NCBI RefSeq assembly: GCF_031326345.1
Contig: NZ_CP133671.1
Span: 1,178,001 to 1,242,000 of the forward strand
DNA: 64,000 bases
Direction of reading: 5' to 3'
DNA from: Aureispira sp. CCB-E
Lineage (GTDB): Bacteria; Bacteroidota; Bacteroidia; Chitinophagales; Saprospiraceae
Shown here: in pieces, positions 45,989-54,435 of the stretch
How positions within the stretch are numbered: the stretch's first letter is position 1
Layout: each line of letters begins with the position of its first letter
The notes under the pieces: model-generated
Database searches by the model: none
The model's input: the letters and a program-made list of their open reading frames with translations, nothing else
What the model was told of the DNA's origin: nothing
Translations under genes and position numbers: made by a program

Positions 45989-47605
45989 ATGAGCAATCAT
46001 AACAACGAAACTTTTGTCTTTGACGGAAAAACCAAGCTGTTTACCATCGTACTGATGGTTATTGGTGCCGTCTGTTTAGGCTGGTCCTACATCAGTGGTC
46101 CTGAGGATATGCATCACATGCGTTTTTGGACTAATTACTTGCACAATTCCGTGTTTTTCACAGGAATTGCATTTACAGCAGTTCTATTCTTAGCAGCACA
46201 TGCTTTGGCATGGGGTGGATGGGTTGCAATGTTTAAACGTATCCCTGAAGCGATTATGAGCTTCTTGTGGGTAGGAGCTATCTTATTTTTAATCTTAGGA
46301 ATAGCGATATACATGCACGCAAATGGTACAGAATTATTGTACTTGTGGAACAACCAAGATTATCTAAATGTAGAAAGTGCAAACTTTGATCCATTGGCTT
46401 TTCACAAGTCTGCTTTTGTTAACCCTATCGCTTACTTATTGACTGTAGTGGTTGTGTTAGCATGGACTTTCTTTGCTGTAATGTTTAGAAAAATCTCTAT
46501 CAATGAGGATTCTACTCCTTATGTTGTTACAACAGATAATCCTGTTCCTGAAAACGTAAGAAAAAACCGTATCTATGCAGCAGCATTTTTGCCAATTGGT
46601 GGTTTTTCTAGTGCTTACGTTATCTGGCAATGGGTAATGTCAGTAGATACTCACTGGTACTCTACTCTATTTGCTTGGTACGTAACCGTATCTATGTGGG
46701 TAGCTATGATGGCTATGACTTTTATGCTTATCATCTTCTTGAGAGGAAGAGGTTTGCTACAAAAATTCACAGATGAGCACATGCATGATATTGGAAAATA
46801 TATCTTTGGATTTAGCGTATTTTGGACTTATTTGTGGTTCTCTCAATTTATGTTAATTTGGTACGCTAACAACGGTGAGGAAACTCAGTACTTCTTTATT
46901 CGTTTTGAGCAATTCAAAGTGGTTTTCTTTGCTAATTTATTAATGAACTTTGTTGGTCCTTTCTTCATCTTGATGATGAACAACTCTAAACGTACATTGG
47001 GGACACTAGGGTTTGTTGCTGGACTAGTATTTATTGGACATTGGGTAGACTTTTATCAAATGATTAAGCCTGGTGTTTGGTATAACTACGAGCATGCTCA
47101 ACACTTGTCTCACGCTGGACATGGTGAACATGGAGATACACACAGTGAGAACACTTATCACATCAACGAAGCTCCTAAAGCTGTTTTAACAACTTATCAA
47201 GACGATCAACATGGCCATGACCATGGAAACGATCATAGCAATGGAGATGATGTTAATACAAATGCAGAGCATAATCACGATACACATACAGACAATCATA
47301 ACCATGACGATCATGCTACAACAGATGCTGGACATGATCATGATGACAATCACGGTCATGCAGCAGCAGGACACGATGATCATGCACACGGAGATCATGC
47401 ACATCATGCAGAACCTCAATTCTTGCTAGGAGTACACTTCCCTGGAGCACTAGAAATTGGAACAATGTTAGGTTTCTTAGGCTTGTTCTTATTTGTAACA
47501 TTCACTGCATTGAGTCGTGCACCATTGTATCCACCAAACGATCCATATATCTTGGAGAGTGAGCATTATGATACTGGAATCGGACCAGAAAGAGACGCAC
47601 ACTAA
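45989..47605 (+). CDS. actF: Alternative complex III subunit ActF with histidine-rich loop
   Basis: A 538-residue membrane protein related to ActC, with about ten helices and a second proposed quinone/proton-path half of alternative complex III. The core is conventional (GWSYISGPEDMHHMRFWTNY, then WVMSVDTHWYSTLFAWY). An insertion at about residues 369-474, just before the last helix, is made up largely of His and Asp (for example HDHDDNHGHAAAGHDDHAHG). This insertion is much longer than needed to link two helices and looks like a metal-binding segment. The C-terminus (ESEHYDTGIGPERDAH) is short. It starts 63 bp after actE. Confidence 0.92.
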   Translation: MSNHNNETFVFDGKTKLFTIVLMVIGAVCLGWSYISGPEDMHHMRFWTNYLHNSVFFTGIAFTAVLFLAAHALAWGGWVAMFKRIPEAIMSFLWVGAILFLILGIAIYMHANGTELLYLWNNQDYLNVESANFDPLAFHKSAFVNPIAYLLTVVVVLAWTFFAVMFRKISINEDSTPYVVTTDNPVPENVRKNRIYAAAFLPIGGFSSAYVIWQWVMSVDTHWYSTLFAWYVTVSMWVAMMAMTFMLIIFLRGRGLLQKFTDEHMHDIGKYIFGFSVFWTYLWFSQFMLIWYANNGEETQYFFIRFEQFKVVFFANLLMNFVGPFFILMMNNSKRTLGTLGFVAGLVFIGHWVDFYQMIKPGVWYNYEHAQHLSHAGHGEHGDTHSENTYHINEAPKAVLTTYQDDQHGHDHGNDHSNGDDVNTNAEHNHDTHTDNHNHDDHATTDAGHDHDDNHGHAAAGHDDHAHGDHAHHAEPQFLLGVHFPGALEIGTMLGFLGLFLFVTFTALSRAPLYPPNDPYILESEHYDTGIGPERDAH

Positions 47606-47696
47606 TAGAACGCTATATAAGAAGCATCTATTAGTAATTAATAAAACAATGAATATTTTAATTTAAAGGTTATACCTTTTAAACAATATAAAAGAC

Positions 47697-49163
47697 ATGG
47701 GATTTACAATCGGGGCATTATGTGTCATTTTATTGGCTGTATTTATCGTGCAGGTAGGAAAAGCTAGAGAACTAGCATCTATAGTACGTAACGACCCAGC
47801 AGAACAAGATGAGATCAATAAGTTCCACACTGGTTTAGGAATGGTATTTATGGTTACCTTCTTATCGGTGTGTGTGGTTTCTTTTATCTACTACATCCCA
47901 ACAACTCTAGGATGGGGACCTAATATTGCTGCATCAAAGCATGGACCAGAAGTAGATTACTTATTTAATCTTACGTTGTTCTTTACATTTATCGTATTTG
48001 TATTAACGCACATTGCATTATTCTGGTTTGCTTGGAAATACAAAGGTAAACAAGGAAAAATTGGTCTTTATTGGGCGCACAATGAAACACTAGAAATGGT
48101 GTGGATGATTATTCCTTCTGTTGTAATGACTTTCTTGGTAGTAGGTGGATTACAAGCTTGGAATAAAATTATGTTGGACTTGCCAGAAGATTCTGTAAGT
48201 GTTATTTTACCAGAAGAGGATGGAGAATACTTGGAAATCGAAGCAACAGGAACACAGTTCTTGTGGTACTTGCGTTATCCTGGTCGTGATGGAAAAATTG
48301 GTACAAAATACTTTACACAAATCAATAGTGCCAACCAATTGGGACAAACTTGGACAGATGAGAAAAACATGGATGATTTCATGACTACTGAGATCGTACT
48401 TCCTGTAGGAAAACCTGTTCGCGTTCGCATTACTGCTCGTGATGTATTGCACAACTTCTACATCCGTGATATGCGTGTTAAAACAGATGCTGTTCCTGGT
48501 ATGCCAACTTACTTTAACTTCACACCTACAGTAACAACAGATTCTATGCGTCGTCGTTTGAGTCAACAGCCAGAGTGGCAAGTTCCAGACAAAAAAGACG
48601 ATACAAAGCAACGTTGGGAAATGTTTAACTACGAGTTAGCTTGTGCTGAGCTTTGTGGTAATGGCCACTACAGTATGAGAAACTTGGTTAAAATTGTTTC
48701 TGAAGAAGAATACTTGGATTGGTTGGATGAGCAAGAAGGTGGTAAATTGGAAGAGGTTGTAGATTCTGCAAATGGTGGTGAAACAACTTATACTTATGTA
48801 CCAGGTTCTGTAAAATCTCAGTACTTCTCTAAAATTTTTAACACAGACAAAGATCCTCTAAAAGGTAAAACTGCTGATTTAGAAAAATTAGTAGAAAACA
48901 AGCTTCGTGTCAATGTTTACATGAACAAGATGAGAGAAATGAGAAATAATGCTGAATTGGGATCTGCTGATTATAACAATGCAGAAGCTGCAATGAATCA
49001 ACTAAAACCTATTCAAAAAGTAGCTCGTACAACAACATCAGTAGCAGAATCTAATGCAAAATTAGAAGAAGCTAAAGCAATTGCTAATAGTGTTAAAATA
49101 ACTCCAAAAGAGCCTGTATCAGTATCTGTTGATTCAACAGTACAAGACACTACAGGTAAATAA
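47697..49163 (+). CDS. coxB: Cytochrome c oxidase subunit II
   Basis: A 488-residue subunit receiving electrons at the CuA centre. Four hydrophobic segments precede the periplasmic domain. The binuclear copper ligands are complete: His252 in DVLHNFYI and CAELCGNGHYSM with Cys316, Cys320, His324 and Met327. No cytochrome c domain is fused at the C-terminus. Instead there is a charged extension of about 140 residues ending in SVDSTVQDTTGK, with helical and Glu/Asn-rich stretches of unknown role. It begins 91 bp after actF in the same operon. Confidence 0.95.
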   Translation: MGFTIGALCVILLAVFIVQVGKARELASIVRNDPAEQDEINKFHTGLGMVFMVTFLSVCVVSFIYYIPTTLGWGPNIAASKHGPEVDYLFNLTLFFTFIVFVLTHIALFWFAWKYKGKQGKIGLYWAHNETLEMVWMIIPSVVMTFLVVGGLQAWNKIMLDLPEDSVSVILPEEDGEYLEIEATGTQFLWYLRYPGRDGKIGTKYFTQINSANQLGQTWTDEKNMDDFMTTEIVLPVGKPVRVRITARDVLHNFYIRDMRVKTDAVPGMPTYFNFTPTVTTDSMRRRLSQQPEWQVPDKKDDTKQRWEMFNYELACAELCGNGHYSMRNLVKIVSEEEYLDWLDEQEGGKLEEVVDSANGGETTYTYVPGSVKSQYFSKIFNTDKDPLKGKTADLEKLVENKLRVNVYMNKMREMRNNAELGSADYNNAEAAMNQLKPIQKVARTTTSVAESNAKLEEAKAIANSVKITPKEPVSVSVDSTVQDTTGK

Positions 49164-49219
49164 TAGAGTGTAAGAGATTAGAAGAAATTATAAATATCAA
49201 TAGTTAAATATAAGCTATC

Positions 49220-51073
49220 ATGGCAGATATTAATATCATAGAAAAAGAATTAGAGCATGGCGGACACCACGATGACCATGGACATGATGACCACGGCCAT
49301 CACGGTGACAAGTATCAGTCTTCTTTTGTAGATCGATACATTTTTAGCCAAGATCACAAAACGATTGGAAAGCAATTCTTGATTACAGGAATTATTTGGG
49401 CAATCATAGGTGCTGGAATGTCGATTATTTTCCGCTTGCAATTAGGATTTCCTGATGCAAACATGGCTTGGCTACAACCTTTGTTGGGTGGATGGATTAA
49501 TATTGATCCAACAACAGGAGTTGGTAGAATTGACCCAGATTTTTATTATGCATTAGTAACAATGCATGGTACAATCTTAGTATTCTTTGTACTAACAGCA
49601 GGATTATCAGGAACATTTAGTAACCTTTTGATTCCGTTGCAACTAGGAGCAAGAGATATGGCTTCGCCAATGATGAACATGTTATCGTATTGGTTCTTCT
49701 TCTTGGCCGGATTTATCTTATTAATTTCTTTGTTCTTAAATACAGGACCATTCTCTGGTGGATGGACAGGATACCCTCCTTTATCTGCGTTGCCACAGGC
49801 ATCAGATGGATCAAAGGCAGGAGCAACTTTATGGTTGTTGTCATTGGTATTCTTTGTTGTATCCGTACTATTGGGTGGAATCAACTATATTACTACTGTA
49901 TTAAATATGCGTACCAAAGGGATGCATATGTTTAGAATGCCTCTAACAATTTGGGCGTTTTTCGTGACAGCAATTTTAGGATTGTTATCATTCCCAGTAT
50001 TGGCATCAGGTTTCTTTATGTTGACTTTTGACCGTGTTTTGGGAACATCATTCTTCTTAAATGAAATCTATGTTGCTGGAGAAGCTTTGACAACAAGAGT
50101 GGGTGGTTCAGCAATTTTGTACCAACATTTATTCTGGTTCTTAGGACACCCTGAGGTATACATTATTATTTTGCCAGCAATGGGACTAGTATCAGAAGTA
50201 TTGTCAGTACATGCACGTAAGCCAATCTTTGGTTACAAAGCAATGGTATTTTCTATCTTAGCAATTGGTGTCTTGTCCTTCTTAGTTTGGGCACATCACA
50301 TGTATATGTCAGGAATGAACCCATTCATCGCAAATATCTTCGTTCTCTTTACGTTGATTATTGCGGTTCCTTCAGCTGTAAAAGTATTTAACTGGATTGC
50401 AACAATATGGGGAGGTAACTTGCGCATCAATTCTGCCTCTTTATTCTCTATTGGTTTTGTATCTATGTTTATCTCTGGTGGTTTGACAGGTATCTTCTTA
50501 GGAAACGCAGCCATCGATATTCAACAACACGATACTTATTTTGTAGTAGCCCATTTCCATATTGTAATGGGGGTAGCTGCTTTCTTTGGTATGTTTGCTG
50601 GTATTTATCACTGGTTCCCTCGTATGTATGGTCGTTTTATGAACGAAACACTAGGAAAAATCCACTTCTGGGGAACAATGATTGGAGCGTATGCTATCTT
50701 TGGACCAATGCACTATTTAGGAATGGCTGGTGTACCTCGTCGTTACTACCGTTTTGATGGTTTTCAAGCGTTTGCTGAATTCGGTGGTATGAACGAATTT
50801 ATTACAATTGCAGCTATTTTGACATTTGCTGTTCAGTTGTTGTTTGTGATCAACTTCTTCTACTCTATGTACAAAGGAAGAAAGCAAACAGAATTGAATC
50901 CTTGGGGAGCAACAACTTTAGAGTGGACAGCTCCTGTAAATGCAGGACACGGGAACTGGGAAGGAGATATTCCTCATGTATACCGTTGGCCTTATGATTT
51001 GGGACGTCACGGTAGAGAGTTTATCCTTCAAACTGAGCCTTTAGCAGAAGGTGAAGTAGATGGAGGTCATTAA
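49220..51073 (+). CDS. coxA: Cytochrome c oxidase subunit I
   Basis: A 617-residue heme-copper oxidase of twelve or more helices that reduces oxygen to water and pumps protons. The CuB site is intact: FLGHPEVY with His310 and the cross-linked Tyr314, plus AHHMY. The low-spin and high-spin heme ligands lie in HFHIVMG. The Tyr in the HPEVY motif marks an A-type oxidase. Residues 13-28 are an unusual run of histidine and aspartate (HGGHHDDHGHDDHGHH) before the first helix. The stop is followed by a hairpin and ctaB. Confidence 0.97.
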   Translation: MADINIIEKELEHGGHHDDHGHDDHGHHGDKYQSSFVDRYIFSQDHKTIGKQFLITGIIWAIIGAGMSIIFRLQLGFPDANMAWLQPLLGGWINIDPTTGVGRIDPDFYYALVTMHGTILVFFVLTAGLSGTFSNLLIPLQLGARDMASPMMNMLSYWFFFLAGFILLISLFLNTGPFSGGWTGYPPLSALPQASDGSKAGATLWLLSLVFFVVSVLLGGINYITTVLNMRTKGMHMFRMPLTIWAFFVTAILGLLSFPVLASGFFMLTFDRVLGTSFFLNEIYVAGEALTTRVGGSAILYQHLFWFLGHPEVYIIILPAMGLVSEVLSVHARKPIFGYKAMVFSILAIGVLSFLVWAHHMYMSGMNPFIANIFVLFTLIIAVPSAVKVFNWIATIWGGNLRINSASLFSIGFVSMFISGGLTGIFLGNAAIDIQQHDTYFVVAHFHIVMGVAAFFGMFAGIYHWFPRMYGRFMNETLGKIHFWGTMIGAYAIFGPMHYLGMAGVPRRYYRFDGFQAFAEFGGMNEFITIAAILTFAVQLLFVINFFYSMYKGRKQTELNPWGATTLEWTAPVNAGHGNWEGDIPHVYRWPYDLGRHGREFILQTEPLAEGEVDGGH

Positions 51074-51088
51074 TAATAACGTATTTAT

Positions 51089-51127
51089 CCAACAGCAGTT
51101 TGTTGGTGAACGACAAACTGCTGTTGG
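51089..51127 (+). promoter_or_regulatory. Intra-operon hairpin between coxA and ctaB
   Basis: A perfect 15-bp stem (CCAACAGCAGTTTGT and its complement) with a 9-nt loop, directly after GTATTTAT. No T-run follows. Stem and loop lengths are the same as in the hairpin between actA and actB, but the stem sequence is different. It could mark a processing or stability boundary before the weakly expressed ctaB. Confidence 0.6.
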
Positions 51128-51148
51128 TATCTTATAAATATCAGAAAG

Positions 51149-52048
51149 TTGGCAACAACAAATAGTAAAACGGTAAGTACAGGAAGTTTTTTGAAACAGA
51201 AGATTAATGACTACAAACTTTTGACTAAAGTGAAATTGTCGGGGTTGGTTGTCTTTTCTGCTTGTATTACTTACATTTTGGGAGCGAGCACATTTAACTG
51301 GCAAGCCTTAGTAATACTAGGTCTTGGAGGTTTTTTTGTAACAGGAGCTGCAAATGCACTCAATCAAGTCTTGGAGAAAGACTATGATAGGTTGATGAAG
51401 CGAACAGAAAATCGTCCAATTGCTACAGGTAGAATGGAAACATCAGAAGCGGTGTTAATAGCAGGTTTGTTAAGCGTAGCAGGTTTGTTATTACTATCTT
51501 CTTTTAATCCTATGACCGCAGTTTTAGGAGCTTTATCTCTAGTTTCATATTCCTTTATTTATACACCAATGAAACGTGTTTCTCCAGTTGCAGTATGGAT
51601 TGGTGCCATACCAGGAGCTTTGCCAATGGCTATTGGTTGGGTTGCTGCGGGAAACAACTTGGGACCAGAGGCTATTTTCTTATTTAGTCTTCAGTTCTTT
51701 TGGCAGTTTCCTCATTTCTGGGCGATTGCATGGGTAGCTTACAAAGATTATTCAAAGGCAGGTTTTTATTTGTTGCCTTCCAAAAAAGTAGATGGAAGAG
51801 ACAAAAGTACTGCACTACAAACAATTTTTTATGCTTTGTGCTTACTTCCAATGAGCTTTTTGCCAATTTATTTTAATATTGCAGGCTATATTGCTTGTGT
51901 GGTTATGTTGATAATGGGTATCTTTTATCTAACTTATGCCATTAAATTATACTTAGAATGTAACGATCAAGCAGCTCGAAAATTGATGTTCGCGTCTTTT
52001 GCTTATTTACCAGTTGTTTTGATTGTTTTAGTTCTTGATAAAATCTAA
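51149..52048 (+). CDS. ctaB: Protoheme IX farnesyltransferase (heme O synthase)
   Basis: A 299-residue membrane prenyltransferase of the UbiA family converting heme B to heme O for the oxidase. The substrate motif NQVLEKDYDRLMKRTENRP contains the required aspartates, followed by SYSFIYTPMKR and DYSKAGFYLLP. About nine helices are seen. No ATG lies in frame at the N-terminus; TTG at 51149 (MATTNSKTVSTGSF) is the best start, with the first internal Met too late to keep the family length. The rare start and an upstream hairpin should lower expression, which suits an enzyme needed in small amounts. Confidence 0.93.
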   Translation: MATTNSKTVSTGSFLKQKINDYKLLTKVKLSGLVVFSACITYILGASTFNWQALVILGLGGFFVTGAANALNQVLEKDYDRLMKRTENRPIATGRMETSEAVLIAGLLSVAGLLLLSSFNPMTAVLGALSLVSYSFIYTPMKRVSPVAVWIGAIPGALPMAIGWVAAGNNLGPEAIFLFSLQFFWQFPHFWAIAWVAYKDYSKAGFYLLPSKKVDGRDKSTALQTIFYALCLLPMSFLPIYFNIAGYIACVVMLIMGIFYLTYAIKLYLECNDQAARKLMFASFAYLPVVLIVLVLDKI

Positions 52049-52051
52049 CAT

Positions 52052-52630
52052 ATGGAAATGGTTGCATCTCCAAAAAAGATAAAACGAATCCATCCCAAAA
52101 AATTTGCTTTGTGGACGGCAATGGTGAGTATGATTATGCTATTTTCAGCATTTACGAGTGCTTACTTAGTCCGAAAAGCAGCAGGGAATTGGCTTTCGTT
52201 TCCAATAGTAGAAGAGTTCTTTTATAGTACTGGAGTTATTCTGTCAAGTAGTGTTATCTTACACGTTGCATACAAAGCTTTTGTGGCAAAAAATTATGGT
52301 TTATACAAGGTTTTGTTAACAGTAGGTTTTGTATTGGGAATTTCATTTGTTGCCTTGCAATACATGGGATGGTTGGCACTGAATGACATGGGAATTTTTA
52401 TCTCAACCAATCAATCTAGTAGCTTTTTCGTCTTGTTAATTGGTGCTCATGCACTGCATGTTATCGGAGGAATTACAGCCCTAATGATTAGTTGGATATA
52501 TGCCTTGAAACGCAGTACTCAAGCATGGACTCCTAAAGGACAATTAAGATTAGAATTAACATTTACCTATTGGCATTTTGTCGATATTTTGTGGTTGTAC
52601 TTATTGTTATTCTTGTGGATACAACAATAG
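52052..52630 (+). CDS. Cytochrome c oxidase subunit III, short form
   Basis: A 192-residue membrane protein of five helices, the size of the short, CyoC-type subunit III. Family features are FTSAYLVRKAAGNW, FVALQYMGW, FVLLIGAHALHVIGG and the ending TYWHFVDILWLYLLLFLW with the conserved WHFVD motif. Its start is only 3 bp after the ctaB stop, so it is translationally close-coupled. A second, longer subunit III gene follows. Which one is in the final complex cannot be told from sequence. Confidence 0.88.
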   Translation: MEMVASPKKIKRIHPKKFALWTAMVSMIMLFSAFTSAYLVRKAAGNWLSFPIVEEFFYSTGVILSSSVILHVAYKAFVAKNYGLYKVLLTVGFVLGISFVALQYMGWLALNDMGIFISTNQSSSFFVLLIGAHALHVIGGITALMISWIYALKRSTQAWTPKGQLRLELTFTYWHFVDILWLYLLLFLWIQQ

Positions 52631-52685
52631 TGCACCATAGTTTTTAAATAAAAATTAATATTCATATAAAATTAAAGTCGTAACA

Positions 52686-53693
52686 ATGGCAACTGATACT
52701 GTTCACGAAATTGAAAACGAAATCGGAATGGAAGAATTGTGGGATGGAGGAGATTCTCCGTTTCGCTCGGAGTATGGAAAATTAATGATGTGGTATTTCC
52801 TACTCTCTGATGCTTTCACTTTTGCAGGATTCCTTATCGCTTATGGATCTTTGCGTTTTAGCATGAATGCGTGGCCTGTACCAGATCATGTATTTAGCAC
52901 AGCTCCTTTTGGAATAGAAGGTGCTCCTCTTATTTTTGTTACATTCATGACTTTTGTTTTGATTGTAAGTTCAGTAACTGTTCTTAGAGCTGTTCAAGAA
53001 GGAAAATTAGAAAATGTTCACGGTGTTGTAAAATGGTTGTTCATCACGATTATTGGTGGTGGTATGTTTTTGGGTTGTCAAGCTTGGGAATGGACAAACT
53101 TGATTGCTGCAGAGGGCGTAACTATTTATAACAACCCATTTAGTTCGGCTTTAGATAATGGAACGTATGTGACATTAGCAGAAGCAAAGAAATTGAATCC
53201 TGAATTGGAGGAGAAAACCATGATGGTTTCTATCCATTCGGATGCTGGTCATAGTGAAGAGGCGTTGCCTTATTTGTACGATGCTAAAAATGATCAAAAA
53301 TATTTTGAAAAATTCGACCACCATTATTTCCATAGACATGGAAGCGAAGCGCCTAAAAAAGCAGTTGGTGAATCTTTTGAGGTTGGTGAACCTTATTTGA
53401 TTGCTTACCACGATGGGGAGTATTTCCCAGGTGCTTACAAAACAGCTGGAACATTGATGGCAGAAGAAATGGGACCAACAGCATTTGGGACATTGTTCTT
53501 CTTTATCACTGGGTTCCATGGATTTCACGTATTCTCTGGTTTGGTAATTCTATTGGTTATTGCTCTAAACTCTTGGTCTGGATTCTATAGAGTACGTAAC
53601 AATGGGCATGTTATGGTTGAAAAAGTTGGTCTCTATTGGCACTTTGTAGATTTAGTTTGGGTATTTGTATTCTTGGCATTCTACCTATTATAA
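52686..53693 (+). CDS. Cytochrome c oxidase subunit III, long form with soluble insertion
   Basis: A 335-residue subunit III homologue. The helices match the family (LMMWYFLLSDAFTFAGFLIA at the start; FFFITGFHGFHVFSGLVILL and YWHFVDLVWVFVFLAFYLL at the end). Between helices at about residues 140 and 255 is a hydrophilic insertion of roughly 110 residues, rich in His and acidic residues (FDHHYFHRHGSEAPKK). The insertion is not part of the common fold and would project from the membrane. It follows the short subunit III gene by 55 bp. Confidence 0.9.
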   Translation: MATDTVHEIENEIGMEELWDGGDSPFRSEYGKLMMWYFLLSDAFTFAGFLIAYGSLRFSMNAWPVPDHVFSTAPFGIEGAPLIFVTFMTFVLIVSSVTVLRAVQEGKLENVHGVVKWLFITIIGGGMFLGCQAWEWTNLIAAEGVTIYNNPFSSALDNGTYVTLAEAKKLNPELEEKTMMVSIHSDAGHSEEALPYLYDAKNDQKYFEKFDHHYFHRHGSEAPKKAVGESFEVGEPYLIAYHDGEYFPGAYKTAGTLMAEEMGPTAFGTLFFFITGFHGFHVFSGLVILLVIALNSWSGFYRVRNNGHVMVEKVGLYWHFVDLVWVFVFLAFYLL

Positions 53694-53753
53694 TCTATCA
53701 AAAGTCAACGAAATATCAATAATTAAAAATATCAATAATAAATTATATATATC

Positions 53754-54191
53754 ATGGGACATTCACATGGACTAAGTGTCGAAGAGCAAAGAAAAGAAGA
53801 TATAAAAGTAGGTGTTAAAGGGTTTTGGATTTTATTGTTAGTAACTTTTGCTGAGGTAGCAATTGCTTTATTTCTAAAAGATCTTTTACCTGGATTAGTA
53901 GTAAGACTATTTATGATTGCACTAAGTTTGTACAAAGCTTATTATATTGTTAGCATATTTATGCATTTAGGATCAGAAGTAGGAGGAATGGCTGCAACGA
54001 TTGTATTGCCAATGGCTCTTTTAATTTGGGCAGTTATTGCATTTTTGTGGGAAGGTAATTATGCTAGAACCAATAGAAATGCTGTCATGGATGCACGTCC
54101 AGGTGCTGAGACTCCTGCCAAAGAGACCTCTAAAGAAACTAGTATGAGATCTATCGACGATTTACCAACACAATTGTCGTTTCAATCGTAA
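53754..54191 (+). CDS. Cytochrome c oxidase subunit IV
   Basis: A 145-residue membrane protein of the prokaryotic subunit IV (CyoD-like) family with three helices at about 26-44, 46-75 and 80-102. Landmarks are GFWILLLVTFAEVAIALFL and YIVSIFMHLGSEVGGMA. A Ser/Thr-rich soluble tail follows. The N-terminus (MGHSHGLSVEEQRKEDIKVG) has a small histidine cluster. It is the last gene of the main act-cox operon and is followed by a strong terminator. Confidence 0.9.
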   Translation: MGHSHGLSVEEQRKEDIKVGVKGFWILLLVTFAEVAIALFLKDLLPGLVVRLFMIALSLYKAYYIVSIFMHLGSEVGGMAATIVLPMALLIWAVIAFLWEGNYARTNRNAVMDARPGAETPAKETSKETSMRSIDDLPTQLSFQS

Positions 54192-54234
54192 CTATTGAAT
54201 AGTTGTTACAGCTAAAAATAAAAATTTGTTATTT

Positions 54235-54271
54235 AAAAGTGTTCTAAGTAAGCCTTAGAACACTTTTTTTG
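54235..54271 (+). terminator. Terminator of the act-cox operon
   Basis: A 14-bp stem (AAAAGTGTTCTAAG and its complement) with a 5-nt loop followed by a T-run. It stops the main operon after subunit IV; the Sco-like gene group starts 165 bp later. Confidence 0.85.
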
Positions 54272-54435
54272 TTTTATAGCTACCAACTTGAACTAAAGAT
54301 GTATTACTTTTGTGACAACAAGTGCAGAATTCGTCTTTTCAATACAAAGAATCTCTACGATTTCTCCAATTATGAAGCGATGAATGATCTGTTATTATTA
54401 AAAATAAAAAAGTATTTGCGTAAAGAATTGCGTAA

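Noticed and set aside
47186-47429. Met/Ile-rich open frames on both strands within actF
   Set aside because: They are shadows of the His/Asp-rich codons (CAT, GAT) of the ActF insertion, which read as ATG/ATC in other frames. The ActF frame is the conserved one.
37639-54191. Recent horizontal transfer of the act-cox block
   Set aside because: Codon use, promoter type and gene order fit the rest of the window and the normal Bacteroidota arrangement. No mobile gene or direct repeat flanks the block.
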